Of a stretch of 64,000 bases of DNA, positions 34,024 through 42,695 are shown in pieces; the stretch's first letter is position 1, and the number at the start of each line of letters is the position of its first letter. Origin of the DNA: Opitutales bacterium (GTDB taxonomy: Bacteria; Verrucomicrobiota; Verrucomicrobiia; Opitutales; UBA953). The DNA lies in contig JAGBIL010000040.1 of assembly GCA_017935025.1 (NCBI GenBank), positions 41,527-105,526 of the forward strand. Direction: 5' to 3'. The notes under the pieces were generated by a model. It ran no database searches. It had not been told where the DNA came from and saw only the letters and a program-made list of their open reading frames with translations. Position numbers and translations under genes: made by a program.

Positions 34024-36252
34024 CTATCCGTTTGCCGCCGCTTCAAGCGCGTCGACGCGTGCCAAGAGCGCATCGTAGTCCGACTTCGGGACGTAGAGAG
34101 TGTCTGCGTATGGCTTAGTGAGAATTTCCTGTGGGATTTCGTCTCCGACGCCTGCGGGGATTATGGAATTACAATACAGACTTCCGTCCGAATTAAAAAC
34201 TTTAACAAAGAGGTTTGTCAGATCAGCATCGATCTCCACGGTTTTTCCTTGAAGTACATCGGCGAGCGTAACACTCTTTGCGTGAAGATCTTCGAGCGTG
34301 GCGACTGTGCGGTCTTCGCCGTCGTAATAGGGGAAAATAAGCGATTGAGAGGGATTAATCCCGTCAAAATCAAGCGACACTCCGCCGGAAGCCTCGTGGC
34401 GTAAGAACATCACGTTGCATTTTGATACTCTTGCGGTGTTGGAGGTCGTGGCGACCGTACCCGAAGCCGAAGGAAAAAGGAGATAATACGGTATACCGCC
34501 ACTGGTCCACTGAATCCCAAAATCGCCACCCGTGCCGGAGTCGTAAAATTCCACACTGATAGGCGCTCCGAAATCCACTTCCCAACGAGGATTTTTTCTG
34601 AATGACCACCGTTCGTCCCCTTCCTCTGTCGACACCCCGCTAAGCGGGGCGAAACGAAGCGTTATCAGCGGGTAATATCCTGCCGCCCCGACGGTGCCGG
34701 ACGGTGTCCCGAGCGGACCGGTCAAAGCCCCTCCGATCCCCGTCCCGGAAACGCATCGGCATCCGACGCGTCCGTCGTTTCCTCCGGAGGACTCGTCCGG
34801 ATTGGTGACCAGCACTATGGCGACTTTCTCGCCTGCGCTCGGCGGTCGCACTCCCGGGACAGGCTCCATGTCGAACGGGACTTCCGCGCCGTTCCCGTAG
34901 TCGACCCATTTACAGGAATTAGAAGATTGAGCAGCAACGACCCACTCATCGTCCTCATCTTTCAAAATGCGCGCCCACATGGGCACATTCGGGTTCGGCA
35001 TCGAGCCGCTTGATCGAGAGTGAAACACAAGTCGAGTTACGGACACGGCACTGCCGAACGCCCCAAGCGAACTTAGCGTACCGATAAAACCGTAAGAGTT
35101 TGCATCTGCGTTGCCCTCCGGAGGCACGGTCTCAATTAGCGGAGTGAATCGGTCATTAACCTGTCCGAGCGTTGTTGCCTCGTCGTTGTTTTCTGCGGGA
35201 ACGCCGAGTTGGAGAGGAGCGCCGAACACCCTGTTTGTCGGGACTCCGTCCGCCGCCATTGCCATAAACCCGTTCATTGAGCCGCCCGGAGAACACGCAA
35301 AAATCCGCGAAGCAAAATCACTCAACTGAAAACCGGAGAAATAGCCCCCGTCGACGGAGGTTGTAACGAAGGTGCGGGCCGGGCCGACGTCTATATTGCT
35401 TCCGTCGTGGCCCGAGAAAAGACCTTGGAGCCCGGGCATGTCGTCGGTTAAGGCGATCACCCCCGATTTGCCTTTCGGAAGTTCGATGCGTTGAGAAGAA
35501 GCGCCTTGCAAATGACGAAGTTGAAACACGGTTAGCGTTCCGGTCTTAACGGAATACGGTTCAATGTTTGTCGAGATGGACGCTTGGAAGTTGGCGCCGC
35601 CTACAACCCGGATCCCGTCGCTGTCTATTTTCCAACCGAGTTTGTTCTTGTTTTTGTCGTTGTAGTCGATTCCGATTCCGGCTTTGAAGGACTTGTATTC
35701 GAGGACCTGCTGTACGGTGCGAAGGTCCACATAATTTTCCGCGAGGTCGGTTTTGACGGAATCGATTTCGTTGCGAAGCTGCTCCGCTGCCGTCGGCGTG
35801 ATATCCGGCGGCACGCCGTTATCGAGCGCCGAGGCGGAAACTGAAAGCACGAGTTGCCATTCAACGCGTGTCGGGAACGCCGCCGTGTCGTCGGTTACAA
35901 TCACACCGCAAAGCAAATTAAGCGTTTCGCGGTCGGCGAAGGCGGCGGCAAGGGCATCCGTGTTCACGGCGAGGCTGACGGACGCGCACGCGGGAACGCC
36001 GTCTTCGCCCGTTTCGGTGTTGACGGTTACGGGGGCGGTGCACAGCACCTCCTTCCGCGAGCCGTAGGGACGCATTGCGAGGGTGACGGCGCTTCCCTCA
36101 ACGGGAGCGAGCTCTCCGAGGAAGGCGATTTCAATTTGCCCGCGAAATCCCTGAACAAGAGGAATTACGCGCGGGAGCGGCTTTGTTTTCGCCGCGTCGG
36201 CATAAACACCCGGCGTCGCCGGGAACGTGTTTGTGTCAATGTAAATTTTCAT
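34024..36252 (-). CDS. Tail fibre / receptor-binding protein candidate
   Basis: This 742-residue protein is the largest of the tail module. The N-terminal 150 residues form an attachment-type domain (MKIYIDTNTFPATPGVYADA, PLVQGFRGQIEIAFLGELAP). A helical linker follows at about 150-190 (LRNEIDSVKTDLAENYVDLR), then Gly/Ser-rich beta-structured repeats and a C-terminal trimeric-coil-like segment (YVPKSDYDALLARVDALEAA). This layout suits a fibre. It overlaps the glycosyltransferase gene by 4 bp (ATGA), meaning coupled translation. Receptor specificity cannot be inferred. Confidence 0.75.
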   Translation of the reverse strand: MKIYIDTNTFPATPGVYADAAKTKPLPRVIPLVQGFRGQIEIAFLGELAPVEGSAVTLAMRPYGSRKEVLCTAPVTVNTETGEDGVPACASVSLAVNTDALAAAFADRETLNLLCGVIVTDDTAAFPTRVEWQLVLSVSASALDNGVPPDITPTAAEQLRNEIDSVKTDLAENYVDLRTVQQVLEYKSFKAGIGIDYNDKNKNKLGWKIDSDGIRVVGGANFQASISTNIEPYSVKTGTLTVFQLRHLQGASSQRIELPKGKSGVIALTDDMPGLQGLFSGHDGSNIDVGPARTFVTTSVDGGYFSGFQLSDFASRIFACSPGGSMNGFMAMAADGVPTNRVFGAPLQLGVPAENNDEATTLGQVNDRFTPLIETVPPEGNADANSYGFIGTLSSLGAFGSAVSVTRLVFHSRSSGSMPNPNVPMWARILKDEDDEWVVAAQSSNSCKWVDYGNGAEVPFDMEPVPGVRPPSAGEKVAIVLVTNPDESSGGNDGRVGCRCVSGTGIGGALTGPLGTPSGTVGAAGYYPLITLRFAPLSGVSTEEGDERWSFRKNPRWEVDFGAPISVEFYDSGTGGDFGIQWTSGGIPYYLLFPSASGTVATTSNTARVSKCNVMFLRHEASGGVSLDFDGINPSQSLIFPYYDGEDRTVATLEDLHAKSVTLADVLQGKTVEIDADLTNLFVKVFNSDGSLYCNSIIPAGVGDEIPQEILTKPYADTLYVPKSDYDALLARVDALEAAANG

Positions 36253-36959
36253 TTTTCAGCCCAAATTTTTAATTTTTCCAAATAGCCGGAAATATCCGGA
36301 ATATCGCGATTCAGCGCTCGGCACATATCGGAGACGCGCCCCTTCGTCTCGTCAAAAGAGATATATCCGTAATGTGACGCGATACAGTCCGTCGCCGTAT
36401 AAGCGCGCATGCGCCAATCACACTTTGCCTTGTTGATCTGGCAACAGGTCAAGTCCTGATTTCGATCGATCAAAAATGCCGAAAAAACGCGGTCCTCGTT
36501 GCCAAAATACCTGTCAATCAAGGTCGGCGTAATAAAAGCCGAATAATCACGCACGCGGGAAACTGCGCGCTTCGACATGGCGTAGGCGTTCCCGTTAGCG
36601 TATCCGTCTTCGTTTTTGTGCCGACGGATGTAAACAAAGTCGACATCGCTACACTCAATCGGCGCGACAAATGCGTCCGGCCGCCACATTGCCGTGTCCG
36701 AGTCGAGCTTAATCAGGCAATCGCAATCAAATCCGGCGTAAACTTTCGCCATCCCCAAAATCGCCGGTTTGTATCGCAGCGTTTCGCCGCGCGGAAAATC
36801 CGCCACGATTTTCTCGACCCCGTCGGGGACCGGCATTCCGGCGTGCTTAGCCTCCACACACCAAACACGCCGCCACCCGGCGGGAAGCAATGCGCCGCAA
36901 AGGGCGGCTTTCGGGGCATCCTTCGGGTAGGTAAAGGTCAAACAAACAATATTATGCAT
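36249..36959 (-). CDS. Glycosyltransferase-like protein within the tail module
   Basis: The chosen ATG at 36959 overlaps the preceding stop codon (TGATG) and gives 236 residues. The protein begins MHNIVCLTFTYPKDAP and contains a DxD-type motif in CLIKLDSDTAMWRPD at about residue 95, and DVDFVYIRRHKNEDGYANGN, which fits a GT-A fold nucleotide-sugar transferase. Cysteines are unusually many (CQINKAKC). Its position between tail-tip and fibre genes, coupled to both, suggests it modifies the fibre or a host surface glycan. The donor and acceptor are unknown. Confidence 0.6.
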   Translation of the reverse strand: MHNIVCLTFTYPKDAPKAALCGALLPAGWRRVWCVEAKHAGMPVPDGVEKIVADFPRGETLRYKPAILGMAKVYAGFDCDCLIKLDSDTAMWRPDAFVAPIECSDVDFVYIRRHKNEDGYANGNAYAMSKRAVSRVRDYSAFITPTLIDRYFGNEDRVFSAFLIDRNQDLTCCQINKAKCDWRMRAYTATDCIASHYGYISFDETKGRVSDMCRALNRDIPDISGYLEKLKIWAEK

Positions 36960-38272
36960 CACTCCACAAAATCCTCTTGCGTAACGCCGGAGATGTCCCA
37001 TGACCCGGCGATGTCGTTGCGATCAATCGCCGTTTCCGCAAATTCCGAGCCGAGTTCCATGCGGAACCCGAGGGCCAGCGCAGGGCGAACCTCTATCATG
37101 CCGTGGCGGATCGGCACAAGCGAGGTCTTTCCCGCATTGCGCGCGATAATCGCCATCGGAACACTCACACGGAAGTTTGCGACAGGGGCGTCATTAAAAT
37201 TCCCCTCGAGCCGGTAGGTTACAGAGATCGCATTAGTTCCCGCACTTGCGGTTTTTACGTCGAAGGTGAATGCCGCCGTCATTTGCTGCGGCACCCAAGG
37301 AAGCGGAAACGGAGCGCCCTCCGTGCCTCCGCCCCCGAAAACATCGTAAACATTGTGCACCCGCCAGCTGAGAGTTCTTTCCCCGTCCACCTCTGCGTAA
37401 ACCAGAACGGCCCTGTCATCTTCCAGTTCCGCGCGCACACAAAGACCGTCCTTTGTCGCGTAACTGTTCTCGGCAAAGGGAGCCGTGTCATAATTCCCGA
37501 CGGAGTCGCTACGAGTCGGAGTAAAAACATCGCCCGGGCCGGAATACATCACATTCACTCCGGACACGCCGTTCGTCCCGTAAATCTGATGCGGCGTCAC
37601 CATTAATGCGACTTTGCGGAGTTGCCATGTGTTTTCTCCGACTTTTGTCCACGCAAACGGATTGCCGGCATAGCTTTCTCCGGAGCCGCCTTTTTCTCCG
37701 AGCCAAAAATCTCCATTCAAATACTGCAACACCGTCAGGTCGGTTATTCCGTTTTCCGTTCGCGCAAAATTGATATACGCGACAACGGTCTCAATCACTC
37801 CGGAGCCGTCGCTGTTCGCTGACGGTGCTTCCGGGCTGAACCCGACAGTAACACCATCCACCTTCCCGTCCGTCAGCGTCGCAAACAAAAAGATATATCC
37901 GGGCGCGGGGACGCTGATTTCCGTCGCCTTGTATCCGCCGGAATCGGTATCGTACTCGCCCACAATCCACGTGTCCGCATCCGTGCCATCGACTCCCGTA
38001 TCGGCGGCAACAATCCCCGCGGGAACAGTCGCACGGTTTCCGTGCCACACGCCCGGCTCGACACTCGCCACCACCGAGGATGTCGCCGCGTCGTAATAAA
38101 CGGACACCTCAAACGGGTGCTTTTTCCCGGCAGCTCTGGAGCGCAACATCCCCGCTCCTCCGGAACGCGCAACGGACCCCGCCGCCAAATGCCGCACAGC
38201 GTTGATCAGTTTGTTCTGGTCGGAGGCGCGAATCGGCGAGCCTTTAGATACAAGCGGCGGAAGCTCCATCAT
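36959..38272 (-). CDS. Phage tail-tip/baseplate-region structural protein
   Basis: The start ATGATG at 38272 follows GAGGAGG closely and overlaps the upstream stop; it gives 437 residues. The N-terminus reads MMELPPLVSKGSPIRASDQN with a helical piece (KLINAVRHLAAGSVARSGG), a pattern I have seen in tail-associated proteins that start with a neck-binding helix. The rest is Gly-rich beta structure. No enzymatic motif is visible. Its location between the fibre block and the tape measure suggests a distal tail or baseplate role. Confidence 0.6.
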   Translation of the reverse strand: MMELPPLVSKGSPIRASDQNKLINAVRHLAAGSVARSGGAGMLRSRAAGKKHPFEVSVYYDAATSSVVASVEPGVWHGNRATVPAGIVAADTGVDGTDADTWIVGEYDTDSGGYKATEISVPAPGYIFLFATLTDGKVDGVTVGFSPEAPSANSDGSGVIETVVAYINFARTENGITDLTVLQYLNGDFWLGEKGGSGESYAGNPFAWTKVGENTWQLRKVALMVTPHQIYGTNGVSGVNVMYSGPGDVFTPTRSDSVGNYDTAPFAENSYATKDGLCVRAELEDDRAVLVYAEVDGERTLSWRVHNVYDVFGGGGTEGAPFPLPWVPQQMTAAFTFDVKTASAGTNAISVTYRLEGNFNDAPVANFRVSVPMAIIARNAGKTSLVPIRHGMIEVRPALALGFRMELGSEFAETAIDRNDIAGSWDISGVTQEDFVE

Positions 38273-39081
38273 GTTGCCTCCTCGTAAAGGTCTCGATCCC
38301 AGGCGTTCGCGCCGATGTATGAGCGCTCCCGCGTAAACACACCGCCGGAATATGTCAATCGGTCGCCCGCGCCCAGCCACTTGAAACCCTCCGGAACCGG
38401 AATATTTTCCATCTTGGGCGATGCGACAATCTTTGCCATCTCCTGCCCAAAATCGTTCGGTGCGGTTGTCGATTCTTCCGTCCGGGAGAGCGTCGGGGCC
38501 GGGTAATAATAAGCCTCAATTCCCGCAAGGCGTTTTTCGATAAATTTCCGAATGACTTCCATACCCGACGCGTCAATATTCAATTTCCCGCACTCTTTTT
38601 CCAAAAGCTCGTCCGCTTTGTCTACGGTTTCGGCGTCAATGTAGAGTTGGGCGATTTTTGCGGCCTGCGCTTTTTTATGTGCACCTTCCGAGTTGAACGA
38701 CCAAAACGGAGCGGAGGTGAGAGGCTTCTCGATATTCTGAAAATCAGCGACTTCCACGGGATCGGCCAAGCCCGCAGACCCGATGCCTGAGCTGCCTCCG
38801 GCACGATCAAGCGAAAACGTAAGCGTTAAGATTGCCTCGACGGGGCTTTCGTGCGTCGCCTCAACTCCTGACAGCGTCCACACGTATCCTTCCGGTGACG
38901 GCCATTCCGCCGGCACCACAGCGGAAGATCCGGGAACGAGCGAAATTGCCGCCTCCGAAATTGTTTTCGGCGAACCGATGAAGCGCCCGACAAGGGTCTT
39001 GTTTCCGTTCCCGTCCATCCGGAACGTCCACGCACCCTCCGCCTCACGCTGACCCTGAATCTCTTGTACAATTTTTGTCAT
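38269..39081 (-). CDS. Phage tail protein, unknown
   Basis: The product has 270 residues and I do not recognise a family. The N-terminal 85 residues look like a compact beta domain (AWTFRMDGNGNKTLVGRFIG, YVWTLSGVEATHESPVEAIL). The remainder is helical with aromatic residues (FIEKRLAGIEAYYYPAPTLS). It follows the tape-measure gene by 19 bp and shares 4 bp with the next gene. In siphoviral gene order this is the slot of the distal tail protein. Confidence 0.6.
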   Translation of the reverse strand: MTKIVQEIQGQREAEGAWTFRMDGNGNKTLVGRFIGSPKTISEAAISLVPGSSAVVPAEWPSPEGYVWTLSGVEATHESPVEAILTLTFSLDRAGGSSGIGSAGLADPVEVADFQNIEKPLTSAPFWSFNSEGAHKKAQAAKIAQLYIDAETVDKADELLEKECGKLNIDASGMEVIRKFIEKRLAGIEAYYYPAPTLSRTEESTTAPNDFGQEMAKIVASPKMENIPVPEGFKWLGAGDRLTYSGGVFTRERSYIGANAWDRDLYEEAT

Positions 39082-39099
39082 CTCTAAAAAAGGTAAATA

Positions 39100-40659
39100 T
39101 TACGCAAAAACGGCGGCGGTTTGAGCGTCGGCGATTTTTCTCAAGTACTTGTTTGCCTGCGCCGTATTTTTTGCCGTCTGCCTGCTCGCCAAAATCGCCG
39201 GCGACTGCACGCCTCCAAGCATCCCGCCGACGCGTGCGAGGCTGTCTGCGGCGACACTGTTCCCGCCGCCCGTCAACGCCGGAAGCGAAAAATCAGACTT
39301 CGCCGGTGAGCCCGCCTCGCTCTTTTCGCCGCCTTCGCGTTGTGACGGAGGTGTCCAACCTTTCATCATGTCGCTCAGGTTGCGCATCTCGTCCTTAATA
39401 AGCATGTCTTCAAGCGGCTTCGCGCTCCATTTTTCATTGGTCGCCCAATCTTCCGCCTGTTTCCCAAACTCATCCCCGAGAGCCTTAAAAAAATCCGAAT
39501 CCCAATTGTGCCCGATAGCCTTGGATAGTGCCGCCGCAGCAGCCGCTACTGCCGCAACGAGATATTCGCCGGCGCCCATGATTCCGTCCACGAGCACGCC
39601 GACCGCTTTAACAAACGCGACTTTAAGCAAGTCGCCGATTATCCCGCCCTGAAACACGCGCACGAGATATTCCACGCCGTAGGCGATACTGTCGCCGAAC
39701 AGTTGCCCCTGCTTGGCGAGATCTATCTTGTTAAGGGATTCCAACACGGAGTTCAGCGGGGCGACAACGCCCTCGGCAAGCCCGGCAAAAAACGTCTTAA
39801 GTTTCGTCCCGATGTTTTCGAGCAGGACACCCGCGCGCGCAAACGCCTCCGCGTTTCGCGACATGATATCCACGGACGAACCAAGCGTTGCCGCTGCGTT
39901 TTTGAGCGCGGTCGGATTTGCGAAAAACTGCATCAACTGCGCCCCTTGCTCCTCAAACAGCTTCATCACGGCGCGCGCTCTCTCTTCCTGTGATCCGATG
40001 CCGCGAATCGCCTCGCCGAGCATTGACATCTGCTCAACGGCGCCTCTCCCCTTGAGCGCTTCGGCGCTGATGCCGAGCCGCTCAAATGCGTCCGAGCCTT
40101 CCGCAATCCGCTTTTGCATTTTGGATACGATGCTTTCAAGCCGGAGCCCTTCGGCGCCGTTCTCTTTAAACGCCTGCGCAAGCAACATCGTATCTTTGAC
40201 GCTTGCCCCGATTGCCGCGGATTGACGAGCCAAATCCTTACCCCAATCAAACGCGGACGAAACGCCTTTTACCGACGCGGCGACCGCAGCGACGGATGCC
40301 ACTACAGACGCAAACACCGCCTTGATTGACGCTCCGGCAACACTAAAACCATTCGACATCTTCTTTGCGGAGTTCCCGGCGTCTTCAACATTTTCGGAAA
40401 GCTCAATGACTTCATCGGAGGAGTCACCGACAACCGGAGAAATTTCGGCAAACTGCGCAGGCAGACCGGAAAGGCTCCCCTTTAGCTCGTTCGCCGCAAT
40501 CTCCGCACCGCGAAGCGCATCCGAAACCCCCGAAAGGTCCACCCCGCCGAGAGTCGAGCCGGAAATCCCCTTGATTTGCGAGGACACCGCGCGAATTTCG
40601 GCAATGACTGCCTGCGCGCCCTGCGTTGAAAATCCGATTTTAACCTCTCCGTTTGCCAT
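39100..40659 (-). CDS. Tail tape measure protein
   Basis: The tape measure sets tail length and is ejected before DNA. The 519-residue protein has the usual start (MANGEVKIGFSTQGAQAVIA), coiled-coil Ala/Ser-rich stretches, two hydrophobic segments (SIKAVFASVVASVAAVAASV at about 110 and GEYLVAAVAAAAAALSKAIG at about 380) and a disordered C-terminal region with Ser/Gly. It follows the two chaperone frames directly, the conserved order in long-tailed phages. The length predicts a rather short tail. Confidence 0.85.
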   Translation of the reverse strand: MANGEVKIGFSTQGAQAVIAEIRAVSSQIKGISGSTLGGVDLSGVSDALRGAEIAANELKGSLSGLPAQFAEISPVVGDSSDEVIELSENVEDAGNSAKKMSNGFSVAGASIKAVFASVVASVAAVAASVKGVSSAFDWGKDLARQSAAIGASVKDTMLLAQAFKENGAEGLRLESIVSKMQKRIAEGSDAFERLGISAEALKGRGAVEQMSMLGEAIRGIGSQEERARAVMKLFEEQGAQLMQFFANPTALKNAAATLGSSVDIMSRNAEAFARAGVLLENIGTKLKTFFAGLAEGVVAPLNSVLESLNKIDLAKQGQLFGDSIAYGVEYLVRVFQGGIIGDLLKVAFVKAVGVLVDGIMGAGEYLVAAVAAAAAALSKAIGHNWDSDFFKALGDEFGKQAEDWATNEKWSAKPLEDMLIKDEMRNLSDMMKGWTPPSQREGGEKSEAGSPAKSDFSLPALTGGGNSVAADSLARVGGMLGGVQSPAILASRQTAKNTAQANKYLRKIADAQTAAVFA

Positions 40660-40660
40660 A

Positions 40661-41241
40661 TCAGTAAACCACTTCTCCGCTCATGATTTTGTCGACGCCG
40701 ATAATATTGATGTCCTCGTCGACGTAATTTGTCACCTCTAACCCCGCATGTTCACACGCGGCTGCGTACATCATATGTGTGAACGCAGGCTCTGCGGCGA
40801 GGTAGTCGGTCCAAGACCATCCGTATTCCCTCGCCATCAGAGCCGCGAGCGTTACGAAGTAGCCGCAGCCGCCTCTCCGTTTCCCCCGGAGCCGCCCGTT
40901 ACGGGAATAGACTTCCGGAAGCGCACCAGACAATCTTTGAAGATTTCGGCGACTTCCGCCATTTCCTCCGGAGAAAAATCCGCACAATACTCAAGCGCGG
41001 GAACACAAACACCTTGCTTGGAGGAAAGATGTCCTACAACCTCCGAAACCGGATGCGTCATCGCATACGCCACAATCGGAAGCGCAGCGACAAACTTCAT
41101 GTCGTTCATCTCGACAAGCCCGAAACCGGACTTTTCGAGCGCGAACATAACAAGATTGGTGTTGTAAACCTTGACGCCGCGAAGCTCATACGCGCGGCCG
41201 ACGAGGGAATCAACAGCTCGAGAGGGATTGTCTCTGTTCAT
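40661..41241 (-). CDS. Tail assembly chaperones gpG and gpG-T (programmed -1 frameshift)
   Basis: Two overlapping frames lie before the tape measure: 41241-40852 (129 residues) and 40987-40661. In the first frame codons 119-121 contain the heptamer G GGA AAC (40885-40879), a classic X-XXY-YYZ slippery site very close to the GGGAAAG used by lambda gpG-T. Slipping -1 there joins residue 121 to the second frame (RRGGCGYFVTLAALMAREYG), giving a 193-residue fusion. The long product would recruit tail tube subunits onto the tape measure. The C-terminal part alone has no good start. Confidence 0.88.
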
Positions 41242-41261
41242 CGTTTGCGTTCCCGTTAAGA

Positions 41262-41597
41262 TTAGACAACCTGCGTTTCAGACGAGCCGGAAATTCCGTC
41301 CCACGTTTTTACGGAGACAGACCACCGGGAAAACTCCGTATTACTCGACGTTTTCGAGCGCGCCGTCACAATTCCGCCCTCGTAGGCTTCGCCGATGCCG
41401 GGCGGCTCGCTCCCGCCCGTCGCAAGCACGTCCAAGGTTTTTTCGGTAACGTGCTCTGTGAGAGCCACGCCGATAATATTCCCGTCCTTATCCTTTGCCG
41501 TGACTTCGCTTACCGACTCGGACGCGGTTACGCTTTGGATGTTCTCGTCCGTGCCTTCGGCTCCGAACGTGCCTTTTCCGATTACTTTTAATGCCAT
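41262..41597 (-). CDS. Major tail tube protein
   Basis: The 111-residue protein lies directly before the chaperones, where the tube gene is expected. Its sequence is beta-rich and soluble (MALKVIGKGTFGAEGTDENI, SRWSVSVKTWDGISGSSETQ), with no cysteine or membrane segment. It is short for a tube protein (usually 140-250), so the assignment leans on position. There is no sheath gene beside it. Confidence 0.6.
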   Translation of the reverse strand: MALKVIGKGTFGAEGTDENIQSVTASESVSEVTAKDKDGNIIGVALTEHVTEKTLDVLATGGSEPPGIGEAYEGGIVTARSKTSSNTEFSRWSVSVKTWDGISGSSETQVV

Positions 41598-41617
41598 AAT
41601 GCTTATTCTTTTTGTCG

Positions 41618-42106
41618 TTAAAAATTAGGTGTCATGTAAATTGCTGCGCCGAACTCGAGCGTTGCCATAAACTCGCCCGCGTCTCCAATCTGATGCGACC
41701 ACGACTCAAACCACACGGGAACGCCGCCGAAAAACGGCTCCGCAAACTGCACGCCGTGCAGCGCCTCGATGAGCGCGCATCCCAAATCGCTCGTTGAGCG
41801 GATTGCCTTTTCGGCAATGATTTTCGGGGAGGTGATTGTTATGTTGAAAATGACTTTTGCTGGAGTTCCCTTAGCACCTTGGATCACCTCCGTCGTGCGC
41901 TGAAAGCCGACAATGACACACTGGCGCAAACGCCGGTCGATGTTTTCGCGTATCGTTTTTGCCGCGCCTTCATCAGTCGCCGCATACACGGGAACGTTTC
42001 CCGTTCCCGCATGATCGAGAAGGGACGAAACGGCAGGGATTTCCCGGATGAATTCCGCAAGTCCCTGTTCCGCCACGGCAACCGGATTCAAATCGAGCTT
42101 TGCCAT
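41618..42106 (-). CDS. Tail terminator / head-tail joining protein candidate
   Basis: The 162-residue product shows the profile of small neck proteins: helical N-terminus (LDLNPVAVAEQGLAEFIREI), then a beta core (KVIFNITITSPKIIAEKAIR) and a helix (SDLGCALIEALHGV). Mu gp37-like and siphoviral tail-terminator proteins have this size and location, upstream of the tube gene. No specific motif confirms it. It lies one base after the next gene's stop codon. Confidence 0.55.
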   Translation of the reverse strand: MAKLDLNPVAVAEQGLAEFIREIPAVSSLLDHAGTGNVPVYAATDEGAAKTIRENIDRRLRQCVIVGFQRTTEVIQGAKGTPAKVIFNITITSPKIIAEKAIRSTSDLGCALIEALHGVQFAEPFFGGVPVWFESWSHQIGDAGEFMATLEFGAAIYMTPNF

Positions 42107-42107
42107 A

Positions 42108-42695
42108 TCAGATGCCTTCGCCTCCTATCCTGCGCTCGTACCAACGGCACGCGTTGATGACGGCGCGGTTGATATCTTCCGCCTGCGGAATAACTTCCGG
42201 GTGCGGCTTTTGCGTCACGGAGCGCACAAGAATGTAGTCAATCCCGTCGAATCCCCCGGAGGCGTTTTCCCGCGCAAGCGCGCGCCGCCCGCTTTTGAGG
42301 ACGAACAGGTCCAAGCCGGGAATGCTTCCCGGGTTGCGTTTTTGAGACTTTGCCCAGCCGGAAACAGGAATTGCCAAGAACTTGGCGTTTTTCGGGCGCA
42401 CGGTCCCGCCGCGAAGCTTGTGCGCCATTGCGACGGAGGCGACGACGACCGCCGCCGAGTTCCCGTCACTCGAAACCTCGGACGTTGTAACGTCCGAGCC
42501 CTCGCGAATATAAAAAGCATGGCCGTAACGGGAACGCGATTTGTCGAGCTGCCGGAAATTTTCGCGAAATATTCCCGCGACTTCGCCGGATGCGAGTTTC
42601 ATCAGGCGAGACGGTTTTTGCACGCGGCGGAGCGTCGTCGTAAAAACGCGACGCGCCGAAGCATCATCCACCGTGATTTTCAAAAACTCACCCAC
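42108..42695 (-). CDS. Tail completion / neck protein, GTG start
   Basis: The GTG at 42695 is preferred: it is preceded by AAAGGGG and overlaps the methyltransferase stop by 8 bp, giving 195 residues starting VGEFLKITVDDASARRVFTT. A longer frame upstream lies within the methyltransferase gene in another phase and is not protein-like there. The segment AHKLRGGTVRPKNAKFLAIP matches the conserved core of HK97 gp10/virion-morphogenesis-type neck proteins, with a basic loop (SQKRNPGSIPGLDLFVLKSG). Its role in joining head and tail is inferred from that and from position. Confidence 0.65.
   Translation of the reverse strand: MGEFLKITVDDASARRVFTTTLRRVQKPSRLMKLASGEVAGIFRENFRQLDKSRSRYGHAFYIREGSDVTTSEVSSDGNSAAVVVASVAMAHKLRGGTVRPKNAKFLAIPVSGWAKSQKRNPGSIPGLDLFVLKSGRRALARENASGGFDGIDYILVRSVTQKPHPEVIPQAEDINRAVINACRWYERRIGGEGI

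Noticed and set aside
40661..40987. Independent gene in the second chaperone frame
   Set aside because: Its first 36 codons overlap the first frame and have no good start; the slippery heptamer explains it as a frameshift extension.
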